Shown: piece by piece, positions 1 to 8,653 of the stretch
Numbering within the stretch: the first letter of the stretch is position 1
Layout: every line of letters starts with the position of its first letter
From: CAYLPT01 sp964385645
GTDB taxonomy: Bacteria; Armatimonadota; Hebobacteria; Hebobacterales; Hebobacteraceae
Length of the DNA stretch: 64,000 nt
Direction of reading: 5' to 3'
NCBI GenBank assembly: GCA_964385645.1
Contig: CAYLPT010000072.1
Span: 1-64,000, forward strand
Position numbers and translations under genes: made by a program
Notes under the pieces: model-generated
What the model was told of the DNA's origin: nothing
Databases searched by the model: none
Seen by the model: the letters and a program-made list of their open reading frames with translations, nothing else

Positions 1-210
1 TCCGGCCGGCAGCCCGCCGGCTCCTCGGCAGGGCCCCCGGCCCCCCTGGAGGCCAGCTTTCGCTTCGAGAAGCCGGCCCGTCAGGTGGTGGTCACACTCA
101 CCCGCCCGGAGACCCGCGAGGTGGTCCGCGAGATTCCGCCGGCGCAGATCGTGAAGCTTATCGCCTACTTGCGGGAGCTGACGGCCCGCATCTTCGACCA
201 GCGGGCCTGA
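1..210 (+). CDS. flaG: FlaG family flagellar protein, 5' end cut by the window
   Basis: The reading frame enters from the left edge and stops at 208-210, leaving 69 residues. The piece has a Ser/Pro/Ala-rich stretch, then the FlaG core: beta-strand residues around FRFEKPARQVVVTL, the PETREVVREIPP motif and a C-terminal amphipathic helix (IVKLIAYLRELTARI). FlaG proteins sit with filament-cap genes and influence filament length; their exact biochemical role is not settled. Here the gene lies 13 bp upstream of fliD in the same operon, which supports the call. The missing N-terminus is usually poorly conserved. Confidence 0.8.
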   Translation, partial: SGRQPAGSSAGPPAPLEASFRFEKPARQVVVTLTRPETREVVREIPPAQIVKLIAYLRELTARIFDQRA

Positions 211-223
211 GAAGGGGACGACC

Positions 224-2191
224 ATGGGCAGCACCATCTCCATCGCCGGGCTCATCTCCGGCATAGACACTCACGCCGCGCTCGAGCAGCTCCGTCAGGT
301 CGCGAGGGCGCCGCTGCGGCGCCTGGAGGCGCGCAAGGAGACGCTCAGCCTGCGCTCCGTCGCCTGGTCGGAGCTGGAGGCGAAGCTGCTCGATCTGCGC
401 ACCGTCGCCTCCCAGCTCTCCGCGCCCGCCACCTTCGCCGCCAAGACGGCCTCCAGCACCCACCCCCACCTCGTTAGCGCCACGGCCGCGGCTTCGGCAA
501 GCCCAGGCACGTACTTCTTCACCGTGCAGTCGCTCGCCCGGACCCATCAGCTCGCCTCCCAGGGCTATGCTGATGTGGACCAGACGCCAGTCGGGTCGGG
601 CGCGCTCTCGCTCTCCGTGGGCGGGGGGCAGCAGGCGCTGATCGCGGTGGACGGGCTGACGCTCTCGGAGCTGCGGGATGCGATCAACGCGGCCGATGCG
701 GGCGTGACCGCCTCCCTCATCAGCGATGGGTCAGGGCAGGCGCCGTACCGGCTGATTCTGACCTCGGGCACCAGCGGACTCGCAGGCGCGGTGGCTGTGG
801 GAGCGCCGGAGGGGCTGGCGTTCTCCGAGCTGCAGGCGGCACAGGACGCGCAGATCCGACTGGGCTCCGGCGAGGGCGCGATCACCATCAGCAGCAGCAC
901 TAACACCATCACCGGGGCCATCGAGGGGGTCACGCTCAAGCTCCTGGAGGCCGACCCGGCCGCCGCGGTGACCCTCACGGTGGCCCGGGATACGGCGCGG
1001 ATCGAGCAGCGGATCAGCGACCTGGTCGGCAGGTACAACGCGATCGTGGACTTCCTCGCCGAGCAGTTCCACTACGACCCCAAGACGAATCACACGGGGA
1101 CGCTGTTCGGCGACTATGATCTGCAGTCGCTCCAGCAGCGGCTCGCAGGCGCTGTCGCGGGCCGGGTGTGGGGTCTGGAGAGGGGATACCGAGCGCTTGC
1201 CGAGCTGGGTATCACCACCGGCGCGTCCGGCCGCTTGGTGGCGAATGCCCCCGCGGTCGCCGCCGCGCTGGCCGCGGACCACGCGGCCGTGGAGCGGCTG
1301 TTCGCCGCCCGCGGCGAGACGACTGACCCGGCCGTGTCCTTCCTGGCCGCTACGAGTCAGACACAGCCCTCCGGCGCGCCGGGCTGGGCGGTCGAGATCA
1401 CGCAGGCCGCCCGCCAAGCCCGGGTGACGGCCGGGGTGGCGCAGGCCGGGCCGCTCGCGAGCGACGAGACGCTCACCATCCAGGGGGTGCAGATCCGGCT
1501 GACGGTCGGGATGACGCAGGCGGAGGTGATCGCGGCCATCAACGCGCGCCAGAGCGAGACCGGGGTACTGGCCTCTGCCACCGGCGCCGACGGCGAGGGC
1601 GCGGGAAAGCACCTCACGCTAACCCGCGTGACCTATGGCTCAGCCTATGGGGTCACGGCGGTTTCGAGCGCCTCGAACCAGGGAGGTGGGGCCACCAGCG
1701 GCCTGGGCAACGTGACCGTGACCGACAAGGACCCCGCGGGCGAGTCGGGCGCCGGCGTCGGCGCGGCAGGCCTCGATGTGCAGGGCGCCATAGGCGGGCA
1801 GCCCTGCACGGGCGCGGGCCGGCGGCTGACGGCCACCGCGGGCGACCCGAAGGGGCTCACCCTGCTGGTCTCGGCGGAGGGGCCGGGCGGGTATGGCGCG
1901 GTGGTCTTTACGGTAGGGGTGGCGGAGGCGGCGTTCCGGGCGGCGCTCTCGGCGACGGACTTGAGCGACGGGGTGATCGCCCGGGTGCAGAACCGCATCG
2001 CCGACACGATAGATGGTGTGGATCGAGAGATCGCGCGGCTGGGCGCCCTCATCGAGCGGGAGCAGGAGCGCCTGCGGGCGGCCTTCGCTCGCATGGAGCA
2101 GGCGCTGGGTCGGTTTCAGACCCAGAGCCTGTTCCTGGAGAGCCAGTTCGCGCAGATGCGAGCCAATGCCGCCGCAAGCGCGCGCCGCTAG
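224..2191 (+). CDS. fliD: flagellar hook-associated protein 2 (filament cap) FliD
   Basis: FliD caps the growing filament and directs flagellin insertion outside the cell. The 655-residue product has the FliD N-terminal region at about residues 5-105 (ISIAGLISGIDTHAALEQL, then a heptad-like helix). Two flagellin-IN-like segments follow, near 145-190 and 420-470. The C-terminal FliD domain ends in a long helix (about 590-650, IADTIDGVDREIARLGALI) that forms the coiled coil. There is no signal peptide, as expected for a substrate of the flagellar export apparatus. The ATG at 224 follows GAAGGGGACGACC. The gene is longer than the usual 450-500 residues because of the extra central domain. FliS, its neighbour, is the dedicated flagellin chaperone. 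Confidence 0.93.
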   Translation: MGSTISIAGLISGIDTHAALEQLRQVARAPLRRLEARKETLSLRSVAWSELEAKLLDLRTVASQLSAPATFAAKTASSTHPHLVSATAAASASPGTYFFTVQSLARTHQLASQGYADVDQTPVGSGALSLSVGGGQQALIAVDGLTLSELRDAINAADAGVTASLISDGSGQAPYRLILTSGTSGLAGAVAVGAPEGLAFSELQAAQDAQIRLGSGEGAITISSSTNTITGAIEGVTLKLLEADPAAAVTLTVARDTARIEQRISDLVGRYNAIVDFLAEQFHYDPKTNHTGTLFGDYDLQSLQQRLAGAVAGRVWGLERGYRALAELGITTGASGRLVANAPAVAAALAADHAAVERLFAARGETTDPAVSFLAATSQTQPSGAPGWAVEITQAARQARVTAGVAQAGPLASDETLTIQGVQIRLTVGMTQAEVIAAINARQSETGVLASATGADGEGAGKHLTLTRVTYGSAYGVTAVSSASNQGGGATSGLGNVTVTDKDPAGESGAGVGAAGLDVQGAIGGQPCTGAGRRLTATAGDPKGLTLLVSAEGPGGYGAVVFTVGVAEAAFRAALSATDLSDGVIARVQNRIADTIDGVDREIARLGALIEREQERLRAAFARMEQALGRFQTQSLFLESQFAQMRANAAASARR

Positions 2192-2212
2192 CCGCACCCC
2201 GGAGGGCCCAGC

Positions 2213-2620
2213 ATGAGATCACCCGGCCGCGCCGAGCAGTACCTCGAGAGCGAGGTGCTCACCGCGGGCCCCGGGCGGCTGCTGCTCATCACGTACGCGG
2301 GGCTGCTGCGCTCCTTGACTCAGGCGAAGGAGGCCATGGGGGCCGGCGACTACCACGCCAAACATACCGCGGTCGCCCGCGCTCAGGCGCTGCTGCTGGA
2401 GCTGCGTCGCACCCTCAATCCTCAGGCCTGCCCGGAGGTGGCCGCTGGCCTGGCCGCCATCTACGCCTACCTGCTGGAGCAGCTCGCCCGCGCCGATGCG
2501 GAGGACGACGAGGCGCGCCTCGCGCATGTCGCGGCCATCGTCTCCGACCTCCAGGACGCATGGGCGCAGGCCGAGCGCGCAGTCCGTATGGCCGCAGGCG
2601 GCCAGGGGGCCGAAGCATGA
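2213..2620 (+). CDS. fliS: flagellar export chaperone FliS
   Basis: FliS binds flagellin C-termini in the cytoplasm and prevents premature polymerisation. The 135-residue product is all-helical. It carries the family opening (YLESEVLTAGPGRLLLITYAGLLRSL) at residues 9-36 and a conserved second half with RRTLNPQACPEVAAGLAAIYAYLLEQL. The ATG at 2213 follows a GGAGGG ribosome site. The gene lies 21 bp after fliD and overlaps the next gene by 4 bp (ATGA), so translation is probably coupled. Confidence 0.92.
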   Translation: MRSPGRAEQYLESEVLTAGPGRLLLITYAGLLRSLTQAKEAMGAGDYHAKHTAVARAQALLLELRRTLNPQACPEVAAGLAAIYAYLLEQLARADAEDDEARLAHVAAIVSDLQDAWAQAERAVRMAAGGQGAEA

Positions 2621-3006
2621 GCTGCGAGCGGCTCGTCGGCGCCCTGGTGGGGCACCTGCGGGTGCAGCGGCGCCTGCTGGAGTTCGGGTACGCCCCGCCG
2701 GAGACAGGGCCCGCCGCGCTGGAGGCGTGGCTGGTAGCGCGGGACCGGGCCCTTGTGCGGCTGCGCGCCTACGACATGACGCGGCTCGCACAGGAGACTG
2801 CCGGCGCGCTCCAGGAGCGGCCCGACCACCCCCTGGCCGCTGCGCTCCAGGCGGCCGCCGAGCGCACCAGCGAGCTGGCCCAGGCGATCCAGCGACGGGA
2901 CAGGAGCGTCGCGCGCACCCTGCACAGCCGGCTGGAGCGGCTCTCGCGGCGGCTCAACGCGGCCCACATCGCCCGCCGCGCCCGGGAGCGCTATACCGGA
3001 GGGTAA
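2617..3006 (+). CDS. FliT/FlgN-like helical flagellar chaperone candidate
   Basis: This 129-residue protein starts at an ATG inside the fliS stop codon (ATGA). It is predicted helical throughout, Arg- and Leu-rich, with heptad-like segments at about 70-115 and no signal peptide or membrane segment. Its position directly after fliS is where FliT sits in many flagellar operons. FliT binds FliD and is poorly conserved in sequence, so the call rests on position, size and helicity. A longer upstream start at 2560 would lie inside fliS and lacks a ribosome site. Confidence 0.5.
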   Translation: MSCERLVGALVGHLRVQRRLLEFGYAPPETGPAALEAWLVARDRALVRLRAYDMTRLAQETAGALQERPDHPLAAALQAAAERTSELAQAIQRRDRSVARTLHSRLERLSRRLNAAHIARRARERYTGG

Positions 3007-3010
3007 GCCG

Positions 3011-3289
3011 TCAGGCGCGGCGGTCGAAGCGCGCCGCCTCGCCCGAACGGGCCTCCGGCCGCGTGCGGGCGGACTTGCCTCGGCGGTGGCGCCGCCTCGC
3101 TGGCGCGCGCTCCCCCTGCGGCTGTCGCTCCGCCTCGGGCAATCGCGCTTCCCCCTCCCAGCGGTCCCCGTCAGCGGGCTCGACCGGCCGAGGTCGGGCG
3201 GCCTCGTTGACGGAGGCCGGCCGGCGCTCGGCGGGCTCGCGCGGGCGGGGCGGTATGCTGGGGGAGACCCGGTCAACCTCCGCCGCCAT
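3011..3289 (-). CDS. small Arg/Pro-rich hypothetical protein overlapping the fliA 3' end
   Basis: An ATG at 3289 lies inside the last codons of the sigma factor gene in another frame and opens 92 codons to a stop at 3011, 4 bp from the convergent flagellar operon. The product is low-complexity, basic at its end (RRRHRRGKSARTR) and rich in Pro, Glu and Ala. It matches no family I recognise. The coupled start and clean fit up to the neighbouring stop argue for a gene. Open frames are common by chance at this GC content and the composition is unconvincing, so this remains tentative. Confidence 0.3.
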   Translation of the reverse strand: MAAEVDRVSPSIPPRPREPAERRPASVNEAARPRPVEPADGDRWEGEARLPEAERQPQGERAPARRRHRRGKSARTRPEARSGEAARFDRRA

Positions 3290-4097
3290 GGCGCACCATC
3301 TCCTCAGCCCGCCCAGGGTGATGGGCGGCGGGGACCGCGTGCAGGCGCGCGGCGACCGCCGCCCGCAGCCGCACGACGGCCTTGCCGTGGATCTGGCAGG
3401 CGCGCGACTCGCTGACGCCAAGCACGCGGCCGATCTCCTTGAGGGTCAGGCCCTCATAGTAGTAGAGCGTCACGACCGTGCGCTCCGCCTCGGGGAGCGA
3501 GTCGAGCGTCTGGGCGATCAACTCCCGCTCGGCCCACCGGGCGACGTGGGCCTCGGGGGAGAGCGCCCCCTCATCGGACACCAGATCGCCCACTACGCCC
3601 AGGCTTCCGCCCCCCTCCGCCGCGCTCATCACCTCGTCGAGCGATTGCACGGCCTGAAGGGCGACCTCCTGGGCCATCCGGTCCAGCTCGCGGACGCTGA
3701 CCCCCAGCTCGGCGGCGACCTCCTCGTCTCTGGGCGGCCGGCCGAGGCGCTCCTCGAGCGAGGCATAGGCGGCCGCCAGCTCGCTCTCGCGCTGCCTGAT
3801 CGAGCGGGGCACCCAGTCCATCTCCCGCAGCATGTCCATGACCGCGCCGCGGACGCGGTGGTACGCGTAGGTCTCGAATTTGATCCCGCGGGAGGGATCG
3901 AAGCGCTCGATCGCCTCGATGAGGCCGACGACAGCCTGGCTCAGCAGGTCGTCGTAGCCGAGCGCGGGGCCCGGCCGCAGGTTCATGCGGTCCACGACAT
4001 AGCGCGCGAGCGGCGCGTAGGCCTCGATCAACTCCCTCCGCACGTCCGGCGTCTTCGCCTGGGCGTACTGCTCCCATAGGCGCTTCAGGTCACCCAC
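3273..4097 (-). CDS. fliA: FliA/WhiG-type RNA polymerase sigma factor (sigma-28)
   Basis: A 274-residue sigma-70-family factor with region 2 (about 25-95: LARYVVDRMNLRPG, DLLSQAVVGLIEAIERFDP, FETYAYHRVRGAVMD), region 3 (about 105-150) and a region 4 helix-turn-helix (about 205-255: LPEAERTVVTLYYYEGLTL, IGRVLGVSESRACQIH). The FETYAYHRVRGAVMDMLR form is typical of the FliA/WhiG/SigD group. It would direct RNA polymerase to late flagellar and chemotaxis promoters. Its GTG start at 4097 follows GGAGGTGAGACG. It is the last recognisable gene of the fliO-to-fliA operon. I saw no anti-sigma factor FlgM in the window. Confidence 0.9.
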   Translation of the reverse strand: MGDLKRLWEQYAQAKTPDVRRELIEAYAPLARYVVDRMNLRPGPALGYDDLLSQAVVGLIEAIERFDPSRGIKFETYAYHRVRGAVMDMLREMDWVPRSIRQRESELAAAYASLEERLGRPPRDEEVAAELGVSVRELDRMAQEVALQAVQSLDEVMSAAEGGGSLGVVGDLVSDEGALSPEAHVARWAERELIAQTLDSLPEAERTVVTLYYYEGLTLKEIGRVLGVSESRACQIHGKAVVRLRAAVAARLHAVPAAHHPGRAEEMVRHGGGG

Positions 4098-4131
4098 CGT
4101 CTCACCTCCACCTTAACGATGCTGAGCGCCC

Positions 4132-4383
4132 TTACAGGCGTGGGCGCTTGTTACCCGACCCCCCGCCGGTCCCGGCGCGGTGTTGCTCCGACCCGAGGCC
4201 GGCGGATGTCAGCGCGCCGGCGCTCCAGCGCGCGATCCAGAGCACGGCCGCGAATCCCACGATGCCGCGCAACACCGCGTACAGCGGCTCGACGCCCACG
4301 CGCAGCGACAGCCCCGCCGCCAGCCCGAAGGCGGCGACGGCCGCGGCGAGCGTCACTCCTGGCACCACTCGGTCCATGAGCAT
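4132..4383 (-). CDS. small membrane protein between flhA and fliA
   Basis: An 83-residue protein with two hydrophobic segments, about residues 8-27 (VPGVTLAAAVAAFGLAAGL) and 36-53 (LYAVLRGIVGFAAVLWIA), and a polar Gly/Arg-rich tail. The ATG at 4383 has an AGGAGG ribosome site 8 bp upstream, and the gene sits 22 bp after flhA in the same orientation. I do not recognise a family. Its place in the export-gate operon suggests an accessory membrane factor, but that is inference. Confidence 0.6.
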   Translation of the reverse strand: MLMDRVVPGVTLAAAVAAFGLAAGLSLRVGVEPLYAVLRGIVGFAAVLWIARWSAGALTSAGLGSEQHRAGTGGGSGNKRPRL

Positions 4384-4405
4384 CCCTCAACCTCCTCGCC
4401 AGCCC

Positions 4406-6490
4406 TCAGTCCTCCGCCTCCGCCTCCAGCCTGACCAGCCCCACCGACCTGACCCGCGTCTCGGGCGCAACCTCGGCGTGGGAGAGCACGGCCGCGGTCG
4501 GCGCCCGGCGCTCCAGCGCGGCGCGCGCCAGCGGCCGCGCGGCCGGCGTGCACAGCAGGATCGGCGCGTGCCCAAGCGCGCCCATGCGGGCGAACTCGCG
4601 CCCCGCCGCGCGCGCCAGCGCCTCCAGCCAGTCTGCAGCGAGGCCGCCGCCCTCGCCGCGGGCGCGGGCGACCAGCTCGGCCTCCAGCGCGGGGTCGAGC
4701 GCGCACACCCACAGCGTGCCGTCGGCCTCGACGTACTGCGCGGTGATCGCGCGCGCCAGGGCCTGGCGGGCCAGCTCCACGAGCTCCTCCGGGTCCTTGG
4801 TCGTCGGCGCATGTGCGGCGAGCGCGGTGAGTATGCGGGGGAGGTCGCGGATCGGCACTCGCTCCTTCAGCAGCCCCGCAAGGACGCGGTGGATGTCGGT
4901 CAGGGTCAGGCCCTTGGCCGTGGTCTCCTCGATCAGCGCGGGCGCCCGCTCCCGCAGCCGGTCGAGCATCCCCCGCACCTCCTGGAGGGAGAGGATATCG
5001 GCGGCGTGTCGCCTGATGACCTCGCCCAAGTGGGTCAGTAGCACGGTGCTCGCGTCCACCACCGTCTGGCCGAGCATCTCGGCCTCGGCCCGTCGCTCCT
5101 CGGGCGTCCAGCGCGCGGGAACGCCGAAGGCGGGGTCGGTGGTGTCGGCGCCGGGGACCTGCGGCGGGCCCCCAGCGGGGTTCATCACCAGCACGTGCCC
5201 GGGCCGAATCTCGCCCAGGGCCACCTGCGCCCCGGAGAGCTTGATGGCGTACTGGTTGGCGCGCAAGGTCAGGTTATCGTGCACCCGGAGGGGGGGCACG
5301 AGCAGACCGAGCTCCTCGGCGATGCGGCGGCGAAGCAGGGTGATGCGCTCGAGCAGGTCGCCGCCCTGAGCAGGGTCGGCAAGGGGGATGAGGTCGAGGC
5401 CGATCTCCAGCTCGATGGGGTCAGGCGCAAGCGCGCCGAGCAGCTCCTCCGGCCCGGGGGCCGCGGGGCGCGGCTGAGGCGAAGGGGCAGGCGGGCGATC
5501 GGCGTCGCGCAGCGCGGTCGCCACCATGCCCACGCCCGCCGCGACGAGCAGGAAGGGCAGCTTCGGCAGGCCGGGGACGAGCGCGAGGGCGGCGAGGGTG
5601 GCCGCCACCAGCGCGATCGCGCGGGGGCTGCCGAGGAGCTGCATCGTCAGCTCGCGGCCGAGCGGCGAGCCAGAGGACGAGCGGGTGATGACGATCCCGG
5701 CGGAGGTGGCCATGATCAGCGCCGGGATCTGGGTGACCAGGCCGTCACCCACGGTGAGCAGCGTGTAGGTGCGGAGAGCGGTGGACAGGTCCATGCCGCG
5801 CTGCACCACCCCGATCACGAACCCGGCGACGATGTTCACGAGGATGATGACCACTGCCGCGATCGCGTCCCCCCGGACGAACTTGCTCGCGCCGTCCATC
5901 GCGCCGTAGAAGTCGGCCTCCCGGCGGATCTCGTCGCGGCGCCTCCGCGCAGTCTCCTCGTCAATGAGCCCGGCATTCAGGTCGGCGTCAATCGCCATCT
6001 GCTTTCCCGGCATGGCATCCAGCGTGAACCGCGCGGCCACCTCGGCGACCCGCCCCGCGCCGCTGGTGATGACGACGAACTGGATCACGACCAGGATCAC
6101 GAACACCACCATTCCAACGACGTAGTCACCGCCGACCACGAAGCTGCCGAAGGCCGCGATCACCGCTCCCGCGTGGGCGTGCAGCAGGATCAGGCGGGTC
6201 GCCGAGACGTTGATCGCCAGTCGAAACAGCGTGAGTATGAGCAGCAGCGACGGGAACACCGAGAACTGGAGCGGATGCGTGGTGTACGCGGTGAGCATCA
6301 GAACGGTTAGCGAAAGGCCGATGTTGACGACGAGTAGCGTGTCGAGCATCCAGTAGGGCAGCGGGACTACGAGCATGGCCACTACCAGCACGGCCCCGGC
6401 CGACACGAGCAGCTCGCTGTGGCGTGCCAGTTGGGCCGGCAGGCCGCGCCCGGCCATTGCCGCCATCCCCATGCCTCCCATGTACTCCAT
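4406..6490 (-). CDS. flhA: flagellar biosynthesis protein FlhA
   Basis: FlhA forms the nonameric ring of the type III flagellar export gate. The 694-residue protein has about eight membrane segments in the first 330 residues. The FHIPEP signature region follows the fourth segment (VVITSGAGRVAEVAARF, DAMPGKQMAIDADLN). A soluble cytosolic domain from about 360 to the end docks chaperone-substrate complexes. Length and domain order match the family. The ATG at 6490 follows a GGGAGAGAGG ribosome site, 18 bp downstream of flhB. Confidence 0.95.
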   Translation of the reverse strand: MEYMGGMGMAAMAGRGLPAQLARHSELLVSAGAVLVVAMLVVPLPYWMLDTLLVVNIGLSLTVLMLTAYTTHPLQFSVFPSLLLILTLFRLAINVSATRLILLHAHAGAVIAAFGSFVVGGDYVVGMVVFVILVVIQFVVITSGAGRVAEVAARFTLDAMPGKQMAIDADLNAGLIDEETARRRRDEIRREADFYGAMDGASKFVRGDAIAAVVIILVNIVAGFVIGVVQRGMDLSTALRTYTLLTVGDGLVTQIPALIMATSAGIVITRSSSGSPLGRELTMQLLGSPRAIALVAATLAALALVPGLPKLPFLLVAAGVGMVATALRDADRPPAPSPQPRPAAPGPEELLGALAPDPIELEIGLDLIPLADPAQGGDLLERITLLRRRIAEELGLLVPPLRVHDNLTLRANQYAIKLSGAQVALGEIRPGHVLVMNPAGGPPQVPGADTTDPAFGVPARWTPEERRAEAEMLGQTVVDASTVLLTHLGEVIRRHAADILSLQEVRGMLDRLRERAPALIEETTAKGLTLTDIHRVLAGLLKERVPIRDLPRILTALAAHAPTTKDPEELVELARQALARAITAQYVEADGTLWVCALDPALEAELVARARGEGGGLAADWLEALARAAGREFARMGALGHAPILLCTPAARPLARAALERRAPTAAVLSHAEVAPETRVRSVGLVRLEAEAED

Positions 6491-6508
6491 AGCCTCTCTC
6501 CCTTGGCC

Positions 6509-7597
6509 CTAGGGCTGTCGCCCAGTGAGCCGGTACACGAAGGCCAGTATCTCCGCCACCGCCTGGTAGAGTTCCGGCGGTATCTGGCGGCCGACGGGCA
6601 CCGACCGGTATATGGCGCGCGCCACGTCGGCATGCTGGGTCACCGGCACGCCGTGGCGCTCGGCCGCCGCGCGGATGCGCTCGGCCAGCAACTGCCGTCC
6701 CTTAGCGACCACCACGGGCGCGGTCCGCCCCCGGGCGCGCCCGTGCGCGTCAGACAGAGCGGCGGGCAGGTCATAGCGGAGCGCAACTGCGATCTGCGTC
6801 GGGTTAGTGATGACCACGGTTGCGCGCTTCACGGCGTGAAGCATTCGGTGATGAGAGAGCGCGCGCTGCACCTCGCGGATGCGCGAGCGGATCAGCGGAT
6901 CGCCTTCCGTCTCCTTGTGCTCGTCCCTTAGCTCCCGACGGCTCATGCGCAGCCCGCGCTCGTGCTGCCGGCGCTGGAACAGGTAGTCGGCCAGCGCGAC
7001 GATCAACAGCACGCCCGCGACCCGGAGTACGAGTCCCCAGACGAGCTCTGCAATGCCGATCCCCGCCGAGACCGGCGTCCCCTCGCCCAGGAGCAGAAGC
7101 AGCCCCCACCGGCCGCGCAGATAGTGCCACCCTACGAGCCCCACCGCGGCGACGCGCACCAGCGAACGACCCGCGGCGAACGCCCCCCGCAGCGAGCACA
7201 TCCGGCCCAGCCCCTCCCCGAGGCTCAGGCGCCGCCACTGGAAGGCCAGCGGACGCGCACTCACCAGGAAGCCGGTCTGTGCGAGGCTCGCGGCGCCCGC
7301 GGCCGCGCACGCGCCCAGCGCCGCGGGGGCGGCCATGCGCAGGCCGTACGCGAGCCCCGCGGTCAGCGCCTGGGTCGCGGACTCGAGGGCCAACCCGCAC
7401 GTAGTGCTCTGGCCCAGGTCCCAGCGGATGAGCCCCGCCGCCGAGCTCACGGCCGCGGCGGCTCCGATCCTCAGGGCGGCCAGCGCGCCGAGCAGGGCGG
7501 CCACGCCGGCGAGCTCCGCGCTGCGCGGGACCTCGCCGCGCCTGCGCGCCTCATCGCGCTTTCTGGGTGTGGCTTGCTCGGTTCGCTCCTCCGCCAC
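6509..7597 (-). CDS. flhB: flagellar biosynthesis protein FlhB, variant NPTQ cleavage motif
   Basis: FlhB is the specificity switch of the flagellar export gate. The 362-residue protein starts with the typical ERTEQATPRKRDEARRRGEVPRS tail, followed by four membrane segments in residues 30-205 and a cytosolic domain from about 210. FlhB autocleaves within a conserved NPTH motif; here residues 265-268 read NPTQ, so Asn and Pro are kept but His is Gln. The GTG start at 7597 follows GAGGTGATCCGC and lies just after the fliR stop. Confidence 0.94.
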   Translation of the reverse strand: MAEERTEQATPRKRDEARRRGEVPRSAELAGVAALLGALAALRIGAAAAVSSAAGLIRWDLGQSTTCGLALESATQALTAGLAYGLRMAAPAALGACAAAGAASLAQTGFLVSARPLAFQWRRLSLGEGLGRMCSLRGAFAAGRSLVRVAAVGLVGWHYLRGRWGLLLLLGEGTPVSAGIGIAELVWGLVLRVAGVLLIVALADYLFQRRQHERGLRMSRRELRDEHKETEGDPLIRSRIREVQRALSHHRMLHAVKRATVVITNPTQIAVALRYDLPAALSDAHGRARGRTAPVVVAKGRQLLAERIRAAAERHGVPVTQHADVARAIYRSVPVGRQIPPELYQAVAEILAFVYRLTGRQP

Positions 7598-7603
7598 CGC
7601 GGA

Positions 7604-8368
7604 TCACCTCACCACCAACATCAGGTCCCGCAGCAGCTCCTCCGTGGCCCAGAGAAGCCCTCGCTGGGCCTGTATGAGGAGCGGCAGCGCCAGCAGCGTC
7701 GCCCCCAGCCCGACCGCGAGCTTGACCGGGAAGCCGATCGCGAGCAGGTTCATCTGGGGCGCCGCCCGCGTCAGCAGGCCCAGCCCGAAGTCGGCCAGCA
7801 GGACCGCTCCGACCACCGGGGCCGACATCCTCACTCCCGCCGCCACGAGCGCGACGGCCGCTCGCGCGAGCACTGGGCCGGCGAGCTGGGGACTGGCCCC
7901 CAGCGGCACCGCGACCGCGCTAGCCGCCAAGGCCTCGAGCACGATGTGGTGCCCGTTCGCGCCCAGGAAGATCAGCCACGCCATCGCCATCTGGAGCTGC
8001 CCGATGACGGAGGTGCGATCGCCCGTCTCGGGCGACACGATGCCCGCGAACCCGAACGCGGACTGCATGTCCGCCATCTCACCGGCGATCTGTATCGCGG
8101 TGAACACCAGCCGCGCGCCGAACCCCATCGCCAGCCCGACGAGAAGCTCGCCTCCGGCCGCGAGCGCGATCTCAACGACGCCCGGCCGCCCGGCCGCCAT
8201 AACCGCGACCGGCGCGAGCACGACGGAGACGGTCGCCGCGAGGGCCAGCTTCACTCGCCCCGGCAGGCGCTCGCTGCCGACCAGAGGCGCGACCATGAAC
8301 GCCCCGGCCGCCCGACAGACGAGCAGCAGGAACGGCTCCAGCGCGGGCAGCTCGAGGGAGAGCCTCAC
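7604..8368 (-). CDS. fliR: flagellar biosynthesis protein FliR
   Basis: FliR is one of the three core proteins (FliP, FliQ, FliR) of the export channel. The product has about six membrane segments and the family pattern, including RAAGAFMVAPLVGSERLPGR near the start and the GEMADMQSAFGFAGIVSPET loop. I placed the start at the GTG at 8368 (VRLSLELPALEPF), 5 bp after the fliQ stop; this gives 254 residues. An in-frame start at 8395 would lie 23 bp inside fliQ and add an unlikely polar leader. Confidence 0.92.
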   Translation of the reverse strand: MRLSLELPALEPFLLLVCRAAGAFMVAPLVGSERLPGRVKLALAATVSVVLAPVAVMAAGRPGVVEIALAAGGELLVGLAMGFGARLVFTAIQIAGEMADMQSAFGFAGIVSPETGDRTSVIGQLQMAMAWLIFLGANGHHIVLEALAASAVAVPLGASPQLAGPVLARAAVALVAAGVRMSAPVVGAVLLADFGLGLLTRAAPQMNLLAIGFPVKLAVGLGATLLALPLLIQAQRGLLWATEELLRDLMLVVR

Positions 8369-8372
8369 CCCT

Positions 8373-8642
8373 TCATCCCCCAACCCGCGCCACACAGGAG
8401 AAGACCCACAAGGTGTAGGTCATCATCGTCCTCAACATCCACGGCGCGCAAAGCAGGCCCGCGGCCGCCATTGCCGCGAGCTTGGGGACGAACGTGAGCG
8501 TGAACTCCTGGATCTGCGTGGCCGCCAGCACGATACTGATGATCACCCCCACCACTAGGCCGGCCGCCAGCACTGGTGCACAGACGCTAAGGGCGGTTAG
8601 CACCGCGCCCCTCCCAAGCTCCAGCACCGTCGCGTCAGGCAT
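8373..8642 (-). CDS. fliQ: flagellar biosynthesis protein FliQ
   Basis: An 89-residue two-helix membrane protein of the export channel. It has the FliQ pattern: VLELGRGAVLTALSVCAPVL, a first membrane helix ending in ISIVLAATQIQE, then LTFVPKLAAMAAAGLL. The start is the ATG at 8642, chosen because TAGGAGG lies 7 bp upstream and the length then matches the usual 89-90 residues. The frame stays open to 8696, but that leader overlaps fliP and is not FliQ-like. Confidence 0.93.
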   Translation of the reverse strand: MPDATVLELGRGAVLTALSVCAPVLAAGLVVGVIISIVLAATQIQEFTLTFVPKLAAMAAAGLLCAPWMLRTMMTYTLWVFSCVARVGG

Positions 8643-8653
8643 CTCGATCCCTC

